Of a stretch of DNA of 64,000 nt, positions 51,936 through 63,839 are shown one piece after another. Made by a program: the position numbers and the translations under genes. The DNA is from Maratus speciosus (taxonomy: Eukaryota; Arthropoda; Arachnida; Araneae; Salticidae): positions 533,079,073 through 533,143,072 of the forward strand of contig OZ010786.1 of the NCBI GenBank assembly GCA_963932465.1, read 5' to 3'. The notes beneath the pieces were generated by a model. The model ran no database searches. It had not been told where the DNA came from and saw only the letters and a list, made by a program, of their open reading frames with translations. Within the stretch, counting starts at the first letter, position 1, and every line of letters starts with the position of its first letter.

Positions 51936-53856
51936 TATTGGAAGTTCCATAGAACAAAAGTAACATTTTACGCTTATTTTTTAAACTTTCTTGTTCATAT
52001 ATTGAAATATAAAGACATAAGGAAAAATTAAATTATATTTTTTAATAAAGTACACTTTGTAGCAGAGTTAACAACAAGAATATTTACAGGTAATATTTAT
52101 GGCAGATTAAATTCATTAAGCAGTAACAACACTACTCATAAAGGACTTATTTATAATAGTTTTAACAGAATTTAAGTGATAATACACTTAGTCGCACATA
52201 ATACAACAAATAATTAATATTTCGATATGAAAAAAAAAATATATATATATATGCATTTGAATTATATTTAGTCCTTTATTTCGTATTATGCTCCATAAAT
52301 AGAAGGAAATTATTATTACAGGATATATTACAGGGTTAGGACAACTTACTTTTGTTTACCACATGTTCTGAAAGGAAATCATCTGCTTCTTTTATTTTCC
52401 CATAGTTCTTTACTAGTTTCTTTCCCATAGTTCTTTTTCACATAGTTCTTTACGATTAAATAGGGTTCTTGTCATTCGAAAATAGGGGTAAAATCGGTTT
52501 TAGTAAATACTTTGACAGCACTCATAATCATACGCATTTTATGCTACAAAAATTAGTAAAATTGTGCTCAATCGAAAAATAAATGCCTGAAATTAAAATG
52601 TTAACTTGTCTGTTATCTGCGTAATACTTCAATTAAATTACTCAATTTTTCAATAAAGATGTTGCACGAAATGAAAAATATTAATGGTCGGAACATTAAA
52701 GCTTCAATTCCATGCTTCAGAAAATCCGTAAAATTAGTAATATATTCTGAGCAATTTCCATTTTTCTTCTGATGGATGATTCAGATGTAACACTTAAATT
52801 GCTGTATAAAACGAACATTTTTTATCGTAAGAATGTCAATCATATACGCGTACTTATTAATTTTCCAGAGAAAAAGTCTTCTCATAAAATTTCTCTTTGA
52901 TGATGTTAAAACTTTTTTCTGTGGTTGAATTGATTAAATTCGTTTCATTTCTTGACGTATTAAAACTTTTAAATATTTATTAAAAATATATAAAACTGCC
53001 GTAATATTTGTACTGTGTAGAAATATTCATATTATGAACCTAAATATACGAATTTGAAAAAAAAAATGAATTTCATTTAATAACACATAGTTAGATCAAT
53101 AGTTGACGAAATTATTTGCACGAACAATGTATGATTAAATAAATATATTAAGTAATAGAGTTTTCAATACATCTGCATAACGATAAATTTCTAATGGCAA
53201 ATTTACATATACAGGGTGCCTAGGAGAGTGACTTATCCAGAAATAATTGATCAACGCATAAAGCTGAAATTCTGGAACAATTATCTACCGGTAGTAAAAA
53301 GTCTTAAAAGCAATTGAAAATGAATTGGTGAAAAATTGGTGAAAAATTAAACTTATCGTTCCTATCTTGAAAAATTGAAAGACAACAACTCAAAACACAT
53401 ACAAAATGCTAGAATGTCCGTCATTTAGCACAAAAGGACCTATTTCTTTGTTTAAATACTTTATTATGACTTTAATATGTTACGTTAATATTAACTTTAT
53501 ATGGCTTTATGACTTTATATGACTTTATATGTCTTTAATATTCCCTTCTATTTGGTAAGTTTTCGATAACAAATCACATATTAAAATTCGTCTGTAATCG
53601 CTTGTAGAAGAGTGGCTTGATAAAGCTGATGCATGTATATTGAAAAATATAACACCTGTAATCAATGTACAGTTTATTGTAACATGGAAATTAAGTTAAA
53701 TATGCTAAATGTTTCCAAAATTGACAGCGATACATAAGCGCTAGTGTAAATACATATATTTGATTCGGGTCATATTGATCCAAGCAATATATTAGGACTA
53801 AATTTAAAAAAAAAATTCCTTGGAAATGCAAATAAAAGTAAGTCCTTCTAGCAGTA
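51932..53856. other. Duplicated AT-rich DNA, no gene
   Basis: Matches 23,183-24,989 and then, from about 53,757, jumps to the sequence of 27,750 in copy A, skipping the piggyBac segment. A tacagggtgc MITE-end motif is at 53,212. No gene was recognised. Confidence 0.5.
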
Positions 53857-54231
53857 GGGGAAAGTCGGACAAAACCGGGACCCTAACGGGTTTTTTCTTA
53901 TTATTATTCACTATGTGAACAAAACAGTTAAAATTTGCATTAAAACTATAAAGTGATTCCTTGTGAAGAAAAAAAGTATCCATTCAATCGCGAACAATAG
54001 CAATTGAGATCATAAAAGCACATTTTTTAGAAGTGTGCAATGTCCCGGTTTTGTCCGACCTGGTCGGACAAAACAGGGAACTGGAAATAATAATTAAAAA
54101 CACATTGTAACTTTGCAATAATACTATTTATTAAAGAAAAACTTTCAGGATATGACATCTTTATACTTATAGAATTTGAATCTATATCAAATCTACATCA
54201 AATAACAATGATCTAAGTTATGCCTTAAGAG

Positions 54232-56172
54232 TTAAAGATGTTTGGCACAAAAATCACAAGTGAAACTTTGATCTTGTTCTTTTGCGTTGCTGCACGCTTC
54301 ATGTGCCCACCCTTTGCAGTGAAGGCACTGTATCCATCTCTCCTTGGGTTTAGATTGTTCATATAAACCTTTGCAAAAGATGCATCCTTCATCACTTTCA
54401 TCCTTCTCCTCGTTTGATGTCAAGGGTCTTTTCTTCTTTGGCTTCTTCTTTTTCACCTCGGTTTTTATTTCTCTCATCTTGAAAAGTTTTCGCTTTATGG
54501 CTAAGTCTTTCTTCTCTTGTTTCTTCATCCTTTCTTTTTCTTATAGTTCGATTTCTAATTTGTAGCTGGTTGAAGTAAGGATAGCTGTTTTCCCTCGACG
54601 CTTGTCTGATTTCCTGATGGCCCTAGAGCCGGTTTGTATTGGAATAGGCTTTATATCCTGTGGTGAGACTGAAAAAGGACGCTTGATACCTCTGCCCAGA
54701 CCTTGTGAAGACGTAGACGGTTGCACAGGAACCTGCAAGTCGACATCGTCATCTTGCACAGGAACTGGAGCCTTCGAAGTCGGCGTTGACGGCTTCTCTA
54801 TAGACCCATTCCCTTTCTCAGGGTGAGGTTTATAGGTTGCTACAGACAGGTCTACATCAGGATCTTGTTGTTGTTCAGGCAATACTTGACATTCAGCCAA
54901 AGGATTGTTTTCCACTTCCATGGGCCTCTTGGTTGTCTCAGCGGGAGTAAAGAGGTGATCTGGGAATATGTCACCGTCAAACGGGTAGATCCCCGTCTTT
55001 TCAAACCCTTTTATAGCAGTTTGTGCAACTGCTGCCCTTAAATATGCAGATGTAAACAACTTTCCTATTTGGTAGATTGTAACAACACGACCAGGATGAT
55101 TTATAAGCCACTTTCTTACTTCCTGTTCATAATAAGCACTAAGAGGAGCCATAAATGGCACATCAAGTGACTGTAGTCGGTGAGTCGTATGAGGAGGAAA
55201 ACATAAGATGATCACGTTGTTTTCTCTAGCAGAATTGATCAACTGAATATTTTTTGCATGAGAAGCGTGTCCATCTAGGAGCAGCAGAACTGGCTTATCC
55301 TTTGAAGGATGATAGAACTCTACAGATCTTTTAAACCAAACCAGAAACGTCTCATTACTAATCCACCCACTCTTATTGTATGCAGCGAACGATCCCGGAG
55401 GTGCATCGTCCATTAGAAGGGGGTTTGCCTTAACTCTCGGGAACACGAACATGGGCGGCATGAAATTGCCTGCAGCGTTCATACACTTTTCCACTGTTAC
55501 CAGGGCACCCCGCTCTGCAGAGGTCAAGCAGCCTACCTGCTTTTTTCCTCTTAGAGCCAATACTTTGGACGGTTTGTTGGGAACTGTCAAAATGCCAGTT
55601 TCATCAACATTGTATATATCACATGGTGAAAATTTGTATTTGTCGTAAGTGGACTGGAGAATAGTGAAAAACTTACCCACGGCAGTGCGGTTAAAGCCCT
55701 TTGCCCGTGCTAAGGACGTTTGTTCAGGGTTTCGCAACCTAAGTTGTGGATGTCTGGCCAAAAAACTCTAAAGCCACTCTTTTCCTGCCATTTTTTTGGT
55801 TTTATTGAAATTATGAGAAATATCATTATTTTCAGCAAGCTGAAAAGCGAGTTCTCGAAGGTCAGACAGTGTTATGCCAAAGAGCCTTTCTTCTAGTGAC
55901 AAAATATAGGCAACTAGTTCTTTCTCTTGGTCAGCAGTGAAAATTGGCTTAAATCAACCCAAACCCTTCTGTGCAGCAAGCTGTGGAGACAAATCATTCT
56001 GGTGGGCTTTCTTAACTCTGTCTTCTAAGGTAGTCTGAGGAACATTGTAGCAACCCGATGCCTCTTTGGACCCCATTGTACCATTCAACATTTCTTGGAT
56101 GGCTGCAGCCATACTCTCTTCTGACCAGCTTTGCCGGTTTGTAATTCTCTTATACTTTTCTTTTCTAGGCAT
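54232..56172 (-). pseudogene. pogo/Tigger-type transposase with C-terminal PHD-type finger
   Basis: One frame from ATG at 56,172 to TAA at 54,232, broken by three in-frame stops and no frameshift: TGA 55,954-55,956, TAG 55,768-55,770 and TAA 54,541-54,543. N-terminus: pipsqueak-type HTH (NRQSWSEESMAAAIQEML...YNVPQTTLEDRV) that would bind the ends. A second HTH/CENP-B-like region includes FLARHPQLRLR. Catalytic core: YNVDETG, LLLLDGHASH and HRLQSLDVPF supply three Asp residues (D53, D163, D200 counted from 55,761), the DDD set of pogo enzymes. A Pro/Ser/Asp-rich linker follows, then a Lys-rich stretch and a PHD-type finger: CIFC, RWIQCLHC, WAHEAC and CDFC. A T-rich tract and AG lie just before the start, suggesting a splice acceptor. 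Dead as it stands, but only lightly decayed. Confidence 0.85.
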
Positions 56173-56354
56173 TGCATCACCTAAAAAAAAAAAAGACTGT
56201 AGATAAATCTTATTAGGTCTAAGGGAAATATACAGAAACATAAAAAATTATTAACAATTTGTTAATAATGAGGTTCATATTGAGCCTCAGCAACTTTGAA
56301 CATGGCGAGCTGCGTAAACGAACCCCTTGTCTAATACGAAAAAATATACAATAA

Positions 56355-56966
56355 ACTAGTCGGATGTGCCAATCCTAAAACTTTCGTCTATCTTATACAT
56401 GTTAATGTATCAAAATTCGCTAGCACAATGCAAAAAATAAATGGTAATCTATCCCCATCGTGAGGGTGCTAAAGATATGAAATTCAGTGCATTAATTCTT
56501 GAGATATGACTATCGCTAAAATCGATTAAATCTTGCAAAATGCAGCATAATAGCACAATCTGTTGGTGGTTTACACCAAAATCAAATCAGCAACAACTTA
56601 TGTCAATGTCTAACTGAATCTGAAGTTTTATGAAAATCCGTGCATTAGTTTTTGAGATAGAGTTATTGAGAAAATCGTGAAAATGCAGCATAGCAGCACC
56701 ACCTGTTGAGCTATATACCCCAAAAACTAATCAGCACTAGCTTATATCAAGATCTAACTGAATCTAAAGTGTTGTGAAATTCCGTTTTAGTTCTTGAGAT
56801 AGAGCGCCCACAAAATGTTTGTCACATACAGACAGACAGTCAGATATTTTCTAAAAACTATCAAATCGTGTTCAGAACCTTCTAAAACGTATAAATCCAT
56901 CGAAAACCGGATGTCGAAATTTTTCACGAATCCAATACTTCCTTCTTCTAAAGATATAAGAAAGTA
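56355..56966 (-). mobile_element. HINE-like element nested in the pogo transposon
   Basis: Starts actagtcggatgtgccaatc and ends atataagaaagta, the ends of the 44,105-45,203 family in reverse. Contains about three units with agcaccacctgttg / ttcttgagatagag motifs and a short (gaca)n. It inserted upstream of the transposase start, between the gene and the right terminal repeats. Confidence 0.65.
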
Positions 56967-57674
56967 AAAATTATTTGTAGTATATCAGGTACAAATTATT
57001 TGATACATAGAAAATTAAACACTTAAAAACTACCATGAAATTAAACAAAAGGATAATTAATTTAATTAAGCCCCAACTCGATGATTTACTATTTTTTTCA
57101 ACTTAATTTGGAATATAAATGACTAAAAAACAGTTTTCTATATAACAACTTAATTTAAATAATACTTTTTGTATAGTTTTAAATATTTATAGATCGTAAA
57201 ACAATAACTAAACAAGTGAATTCCATTTCAATCACGCAAATAAATGAGTTGTCCAAAACCGGGAGCTTCCCGGTTATGTCCGACTACCCGCATCCCGGCT
57301 TTGTCCGACCACGCCATTTTCATGAAATGTTACTCTAGTGTTGTTCAAACAACTCATAGACATCAATACAAAACGTTAAAATAACAAATAAATAATGGAC
57401 TATCATATGTTTTACTTACCTAAACTAAATCCTTAGGCATTTAAGATTGGTAATGTAATATTACAGACGCCGAATTTTTAACTTTTTCACGTGAAACTTT
57501 AAAAAAATCACCACTGCGAAATGAGTTGTTTTACACGACTACTGTTTACTGGGTGTTGTCAAGCCACTCGCTTAGAAGTAATTCTAGAAGTTTCCAATAG
57601 ATACCGCCACAAATCAAGCCATAAAACCTGGATCCCTGTTTTATCCACCTACCCGGTTTTGTCCAACTCTCACC

Positions 57675-58731
57675 TACACATTTGTATTTTTTATCAACAA
57701 AGTTATGAAATGTCATGAAAATATCTCGGTGATATATATTTTTATAGTCGAATAAAAATACGTTTGAGTCAAGTAGTTCCGAAAAGAACAGCATAATTAA
57801 AGCTGTTATTATGTGTAAAATTTTATTTCACACTAAATCAATCTAAATTGTTGTAAATCTAATTTGTTTGCCGAATTTTATAATTTCCGGGACAGGATCT
57901 ATAACATCTCTAATTCAAAAGTAAGAATGCTTTTGGGGCACTCTCATATGATAACGTTTAATTATTTTCATGTAGGCATATACTTGTTCTGCTAAACTAA
58001 TTTTATCATTGTATATGAAAGTACAGGATAAATGGCATTTTATTTACATTTTGCATGTGTATAACAATACTTATATATTGTAACAAATAAAACAAAAGGC
58101 TGGAAAATACCCTTTATCTTAAATGTTCTTGCAAATTACTTTCAAATGCAATTTGTTTGAGAACGGTATTGTAATTTGCTTGACAACGGTATCATGAATA
58201 AAATGTTCAGCATTTATTTCATAATTACACACATAAAGAAATTACAACTTTATGAATCTAAAAATAAAATAATAAAATATAAATAAAACACAAATTTAAG
58301 ACATGTAATGGAACCAAGTTTAAACCACTTAATTTAAAAAATATTTATAAAAGGGCAATCGATCTTTGGCGATTGCATCCACTGTCAATTCGTGGCACGA
58401 AGAGAATACGGAAGTATCGTAGAACGGAAGCATCTTGACAAATGTCAAAATTTTATTTATATACATAATTCCTATTTTTCATATAACAATTATTGTTTGT
58501 ATTGTCAGTGAAAATTCTGAAAAAACATATATTCAATGTAAAAAATCTGTTAGAGTTTTCCATTAGCGGGGCAAATTACCTTGACTGTTAAGAAAAGCGA
58601 TTTTCCACAAAATTTCCGAAAAGATACCTTCAAATGTTTGAAATACACGGCATTTTTTTTTTTTTTTACAAAAATGCTAAATAGAACGAAAGTTATGGTT
58701 AAAAACATATTGCGTAAAAGTATTTGTTGTA
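57675..58731. other. Duplicated noncoding DNA
   Basis: Continues the match to copy A from about 27,850 to 28,897. No gene was recognised. Confidence 0.5.
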
Positions 58732-59698
58732 GGGGAGACCGGGGTTAGTAGGCGCAGCTTTTAGTTATTGATTTTTATTAATTTTTTATTAAAGTCTTTT
58801 ATGAAACTTTAACTGTACTTTTAAAGAACAGGCATTGAGCTATAAATATCTACAGTTTTGAATTTGTAGCTTTTGTAGTTTATGTTTAGCGGAAGCCTAA
58901 AGTAAAAGGAAAATTGTACGCCAACTTACCCCGTCACGGTGCAAGTTGCCTATACCTATGGGGTAATTTGGTACACGCTTTATAAAAAATTAAATGAAGC
59001 TCAAATAAGACACGCAGTTAAGCGAAATTTATTTCATTATTATCAGTAAGTTTAAACAAAGGCGTTATCGCCATACAATGTAAATTCTAAATTATACAGA
59101 TATAAAAATAATGAATAAAACATTAACATTGAGTAACTTCTATCCTACTCTATATCATCATCAGAGTTATAGTTGTCACAAAGAAAAATTCGAGTGTTCA
59201 CGTTTGGGCAAGCCTCGTGTGCCCAAAGTATTGCAACCACTTTTCTCGTTGTTTGCTGTTTTTCAAGCTACCAGCACACACCAAACTCCGAGCCAACTTG
59301 TCCCGTGTTCAATGCGCCTACTAGCCCCATAATAAATTTCTTCACAAAAGGGACACGTAATCCTTTAAGCATGAATAATCCAAGTAAATCACCTATGGGG
59401 TAGGTACAGTTAATCATACACTAAGAAAAACTGCACAAGTTAAATCGCAATTATTAAGATAAGTATTTGAAATTATAAAAAATAATAAAGCAACAAAAAA
59501 TTACTTATGAGCGCAAAAAAAACTGAAAAATTGTAATAAATGTCCACTGCACGTAGGTGACGCTGCAAAACTACAATGAGGATTGCAAAAAGCAATAAGA
59601 AAGGTTCTCTGTGACTGGTTACGCAATCTATCTACAAACAGGTGATTTATGAGGATTGAGTCTACTTAACCCTGAAGCCAAATAGCCCCGGTCTCCCC
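58732..59698 (-). mobile_element. Deleted pogo-type element with PHD remnant, family 2, copy B
   Basis: 967 bp flanked by TA (58,730-58,731; 59,699-59,700). Clean inverted ends ggggagaccggggttagtag and ggctatttggc-type partner. The minus strand at about 59,150-59,280 carries the same PHD-type remnant as copy A, here frameshifted between KQREKWLQ and the CDNYNSDDDIE end. Orthologous to 28,898-29,871, so it predates the duplication. Confidence 0.7.
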
Positions 59699-60007
59699 TA
59701 ATGTTAAAAAGGAAAATTTGAAGCCGTTTTATTAAAATTGATTTTTTGGTATTTCGTGCACTCTCACTTAAAAACAAATCATCATAGATTACAAATAACA
59801 AGAAGGAAAAATCATGCATTAAGCATAGATTATGAATGACTTCACAACACATTCAGAATAATGTAACAAAACTTAATAGTTTAATAAGTTAAAGTATTCT
59901 GTCTAATTCTAACATATGGAAAATCATAACACATTTGAAAACTCATTTTCAGCTGTTCCCATCTACAATCGGAAAATCATCCGAATACTTTGAGCAGCAC
60001 TATATAT

Positions 60008-60330
60008 TAGGGTGTATCGATTTTTAACTTTTTTTTTGTTTCCAAATTCCAAGTTGATAAAAAGTTGCTACTAGACACCACAACTTACCACAAAAAATTT
60101 CAGATTAAAAAAAAAAATGTCTAGGTCTCCCGCACAAAGCCTAAAGTTTAGAAATTTTACTTAAAAAGTAAATTTTTACAAAAATAAAAAAAAAACCTAA
60201 AACACTTTTTTTCTAAATTGTAAGTAAAAATTCCACTAACAATAAGCACAAAAAACGATAGAAAATGCATTTCAAAAACTTAGCACAACATTTAGGTCTC
60301 CCGCACAAGGCCTAAAAGTCGTAAATTTCA
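60008..60330 (+). repeat. Left terminal inverted repeat of the hAT-like element
   Basis: Pairs with 63,525-63,831. Contains two aggtctcccgcacaa motifs about 170 bp apart, likely binding sites for the transposase by analogy with other DNA transposons. Confidence 0.75.
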
Positions 60331-60479
60331 GCCAATTTTTTAATATTTTTCAGTGTTTTGATATTTGTTTTGTTGCTGGTTTAAAATTTAAATGTAACTA
60401 AAGCCTCGTTAGGCTTGATTGGAATTGTTGAAATAAGGGAAATAATAAATCACATTTCAATACGTCAAGCGTCAACTTG

Positions 60480-60625
60480 AAGCGATGGGGTGGGGGAAGG
60501 CCAGACTGTCGCCCCACGGTGACGCGTCACCTATGAATCACCGCGACAGTCGTCTGCGCTCTCGCTCGCGGCAGACAGTCGCCTGCCTGCGAGCGAGGAT
60601 TACGGTTTTGTTTTAGTGCGATAGT
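60480..60625 (+). promoter_or_regulatory. GC-rich segment upstream of the hAT-like gene
   Basis: A sharp GC-rich island in AT-rich DNA, with repeated gacagtcg and gcgagcga words, ending about 40 bp before the first ATG (60,666). Probably the element's promoter or 5' UTR; no TATA box is evident. Confidence 0.4.
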
Positions 60626-60665
60626 CTTGTTGTAAGAATCAATTGAGTGAGTATTGTTGTTCATT

Positions 60666-62906
60666 ATGAGTAAAAAACCGCATCTAACTAGACAAACTAC
60701 CGACAGGCCGGTTATCGGGCAACCTATTGATGTGAGTGAGTTTAATGTTCTGCCAACCAAGATGGATGTTTTGAAGTATTTTGTGTGGGTACGCATTTAA
60801 ATGAAACAAGAGGGAATACATCAGCCTGCAAAGAAGGTAATTGCGTTAAGAGTTGCTTTAAAACTTGAGGAAATATGGCAAAGAGCTTTAATTCCTGTTT
60901 GTGGCACCAAAAACAAAATATTTATGGTTTTAAAACTGCATGAGCAGCTTGAGAAAATCAAAAAGTGTTCAGGGCCTAAAAGGAAGTATCCTAACTCCTA
61001 CAAAGATGCAGTAACTAGCTTTCAGTCAGAAACTGAAACTGCATTGTTTGATATTTTTACTTGCAAATGTGACCTCAGCAACTGTATTTGCTCTATTGAC
61101 AAAAAAGTCCCGGCACTAGAACACGAGTTTTTGATCGACCAACGTGGTCATAGATTGATGTCAATTGCAGAGTGTGACAAAAACGAGACTAAAAAGCTTA
61201 AAAAGCGATTAGAAAGAAAATCTAGGTCACAAGCTTTAATGCAGGTAGTTGTAAAAAAGACTGAGGATGAAAACTTAAAATCTGTTGATAACATTGATTC
61301 TGGTGATAGTACAGTTGATTCAATGTCTCACACATCATGTCAAGATAGTGATTTTGAAATAAATGTACTTGATACAAGTCAAAAAAGTGCTTCAAGTGTA
61401 CAAGTAAAACAAGAACTGCCACAACGCTTGTCTTTGTTTTCAGGAGCTTGTGACCGCAGGGGCATTTCTAGTAGAGCTGGAGCTCAGTTAGCTACTGCAC
61501 TTTTGCGAGACTTAAATGTCGTTACTGCGGAGAACCAAGAAGCAGTAATCGACAAATCAAAAGTAGCACGTGAAAGACTTAAGTCTCGTAAAGAAGTAAG
61601 CTCAAATCGAACCTCCGATATGTTGGCCATTTACTTTGATGGTCGTAAAGATGAAACCATAACAAAAGAAATTGTAGCTGGTAAAAGTGTCCGAAAATCT
61701 TTAATGGAAGAACACATATCTATTGTTGAAGAACCCTGATCCAAGTATTTCGGTCATGTAACTCCCATAAATGGAACAGGAAAGGAAATAGTTACATCAC
61801 TTGTAAAGTATTGTGAAGAAAAAACTGTCGATCATAAAAAACTAAAAGCTATTGGTTGTGATGGTACGGCAGGAAACACAGGCACTTCAAATGGAGTTAT
61901 CACCTTATTTGAAAATAAAGTACAGCAGCCACTGCAGGCAGTTGTGTGTCTACTACATTTGAATGAATTACCATTTAGAAAAATTATGGTTGCTCTTGAT
62001 GGGCCAACTTCTGGACCAAACACATTTAGCGGGCCTATTGGTAAACAACTTCTAAGCTGCCAAAATTGGGATGTTGTCAATTTTGTTGCAATTGAAAGCG
62101 ATATACCAGAAGTTGATCTTAATGAGTTGAGCACAGACCAAAAGTATCTGTACGAAATATCCAAAGCCGTATCAACAGGTACATGTACAGAAGAGTTGGC
62201 CAGACGAATCCCGGGAAACATCTCGCACGCCAGATGGCTTACCCTGGCAAATCGAATCCTTTGTTTGTATGTAGCCATGGATGATCCGACCCCTAAGCTG
62301 AGAAAGCTGGCAGAGTTCATAATGAAAGTCTACATACCATCATGGTTCTCAATTAAGTGCAATCCCAAAATCCCGCAGGGTTCCATTAATTTTTTTTTAA
62401 ATGATTCATTTCAGCAATTACTTGGAAGACGAGCTAAAACATGTCGTCCATGCAACGTTACAGAGAAACGCATTCATGGCTCACCCAGAGCATGTTTTAA
62501 TAGCTATGTTGTTTGATGAACGAAAACATATTAGAGTCTTGGCTTATAAGAGAATCCAGAAAGCTCGTCAAACAGAAAAGAAAGGGGTAAGGATATTTAA
62601 ACCCCTCAGATCAATTTTAAAGCTAAAGACTATATAGATATGATTGACTGGCAAACCACTTCAGTAACCGAACCTCCTCTTGTTACCGAAATGAGCTTAG
62701 AAGAGTTACAGTTAATTGCGGAAACGGGAAAAAGTGGAAGGGTTGAATTTACAATTCCTTCTCACAATCAAGCTGTGGAACGAATTGTGAAAGAAGTCAC
62801 AGAAGCTTCAAAGCGAGTGTGTGGGATGATCGAAAGAGGTGGTTTCATTCGTGCCAGACTGAAAGACGAGACCAAGAGCCAGTACAAAACCTCAGCGAAG
62901 AATTAA
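60666..62906 (+). pseudogene. hAT-like transposase, decayed; family not named
   Basis: Starts at ATG 60,666 (MSKKPHLTRQ). In-frame TAA at 60,798-60,800 and TGA at 61,737-61,739; frameshifts near 62,392 (T-run) and near 62,600. N-terminal part: a CKCDLSNCIC cluster then PALEHEFLIDQRG, a pattern I recall from unnamed arthropod proteins. Core: IYFDGRKDE (D280 of the 60,801 segment), GCDGTAGNTG (D at 61,860), VVCLLHLNE (Cys/His at 61,947/61,956) and HARWLTLANRIL. That order resembles the hAT layout of D, D, C-x2-H, RW, but I see no certain catalytic Glu or dimerisation domain. The later frame has HPEHVLIAMLFDERKHIRVL, then a tail to 62,906. A gtaagt at 62,911 and tttcag ending at 63,071 could bound a 3' intron. 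It would act on the flanking inverted repeats. Confidence 0.6.
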
Positions 62907-63344
62907 AATGTAAGTAAGTGTTTTTTGTACTACTTTGATTTTTAATGTTTTTAAATAACACCTTTATCTTACTGTCTTCCATATAATATTTGAAATTCAT
63001 TGGGGATCAATTCTATAATTTTGTAAAAATCTGTAGGCCTATGTAAATACTGTATATAACTTTCGTTTCAGGTTTTGAAGACAAGATGAAAGGGTGAATA
63101 TTTAAAACAAGTCAGTTAATTTGAAATAGAACAAGAAAACTGCGCTCATGTTCTATGAAAATACATCAGCAACATTTTGTACTTATATACTACATTTTAT
63201 TCCGCGTTATAATATTTTATACATTTTTAATAAACAATAGTAATCACAAATAACGATAGAGTTTATTTCAACACCTTTATCAAACAATTTACATCGTTAA
63301 ACTATCTTTTTTAAGGTATACAACATTTATATATTATTTATGTA

Positions 63345-63345
<1 letters not shown>

Positions 63346-63402
<57 letters not shown>
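63346..63402. repeat. (TA)n microsatellite inside the hAT-like element
   Basis: 57 bp of pure TA between the AATAAA signal and the right inverted repeat. Confidence 0.9.
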
Positions 63403-63408
<6 letters not shown>

Positions 63409-63524
63409 TGTGTCATTTTATGCCTCCTGTAACAAGAATACACTTAAGTCTGGTGTTTTTAACGAAAAAAAAAATGGTTCATTTACACTAAAAATTACGA
63501 AAGTTTCGTCAAAATTCACAAACT

Positions 63525-63831
63525 TTAGGTCTTGTGCGGGAGACCTAAATGTTGTGCTAAGTTCTTGAAATACATTTCCTATCGTTTTTCATGCTTATTG
63601 TTAGAGGAATTTTAACTTGCAATTAAAAAAAAAGTGTTTTAGGTTTTCTTAAAAATTTTGTAAAAATTTACTTTTTAAGTGAAATTTCTAAACTTTAGGC
63701 CTTGTGCGGGAGACCTAAAGATTTTTTTTAAAAATCCAAAATTTTTTGTGGTAAGTTGTGGTGTCTAGTAGCAACTTTTCATCAACTTGGAATTTGAAAA
63801 CAAATAAAAAGTTAAAAATCGATACACCCTA
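63525..63831 (-). repeat. Right terminal inverted repeat of the hAT-like element
   Basis: Complement of 60,008-60,330 with small gaps; carries two reversed copies of the aggtctcccgcacaa motif. Confidence 0.75.
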
Positions 63832-63839
63832 CTATATAT

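Larger units (their letters stand above)
53857..57674 (-). mobile_element. Nearly full-length pogo-type transposon with psq, DDE and PHD domains
   Basis: 3,818 bp, flanked by TA (53,855-53,856; 57,675-57,676). Copy A keeps the empty site agaagTAcacat near 27,850. The ends share ggacaaaaccggg: ggggaaagtcggacaaaacc on the left and, reversed, ggtgagagttggacaaaacc on the right. More copies of cggacaaaaccggg-like motifs lie at about 54,030-54,075 and 57,250-57,310, forming subterminal arrays. It encodes one transposase on the minus strand and hosts a nested HINE-like insertion at 56,355-56,966. Insertion is later than, or polymorphic between, the two duplicate copies. Confidence 0.88.
60008..63831 (+). 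mobile_element. hAT-like DNA transposon with ~320-bp inverted repeats
   Basis: 3,824 bp. Ends TAGGGTGTATCGATTTTTAA and its complement; TAGGG fits the YARNG rule of hAT termini. An 8-bp target duplication ctatatat lies at 60,000-60,007 and 63,832-63,839; copy A has single ctatgtat near 30,173. Terminal inverted repeats extend about 320 bp with minor gaps and each holds two copies of an aggtctcccgcacaaggcct motif (60,123; 60,293; reversed near 63,526 and 63,697). One decayed gene lies inside. An AATAAA is at 63,229-63,234 and a (TA)n tract at 63,346-63,402. Confidence 0.75.
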
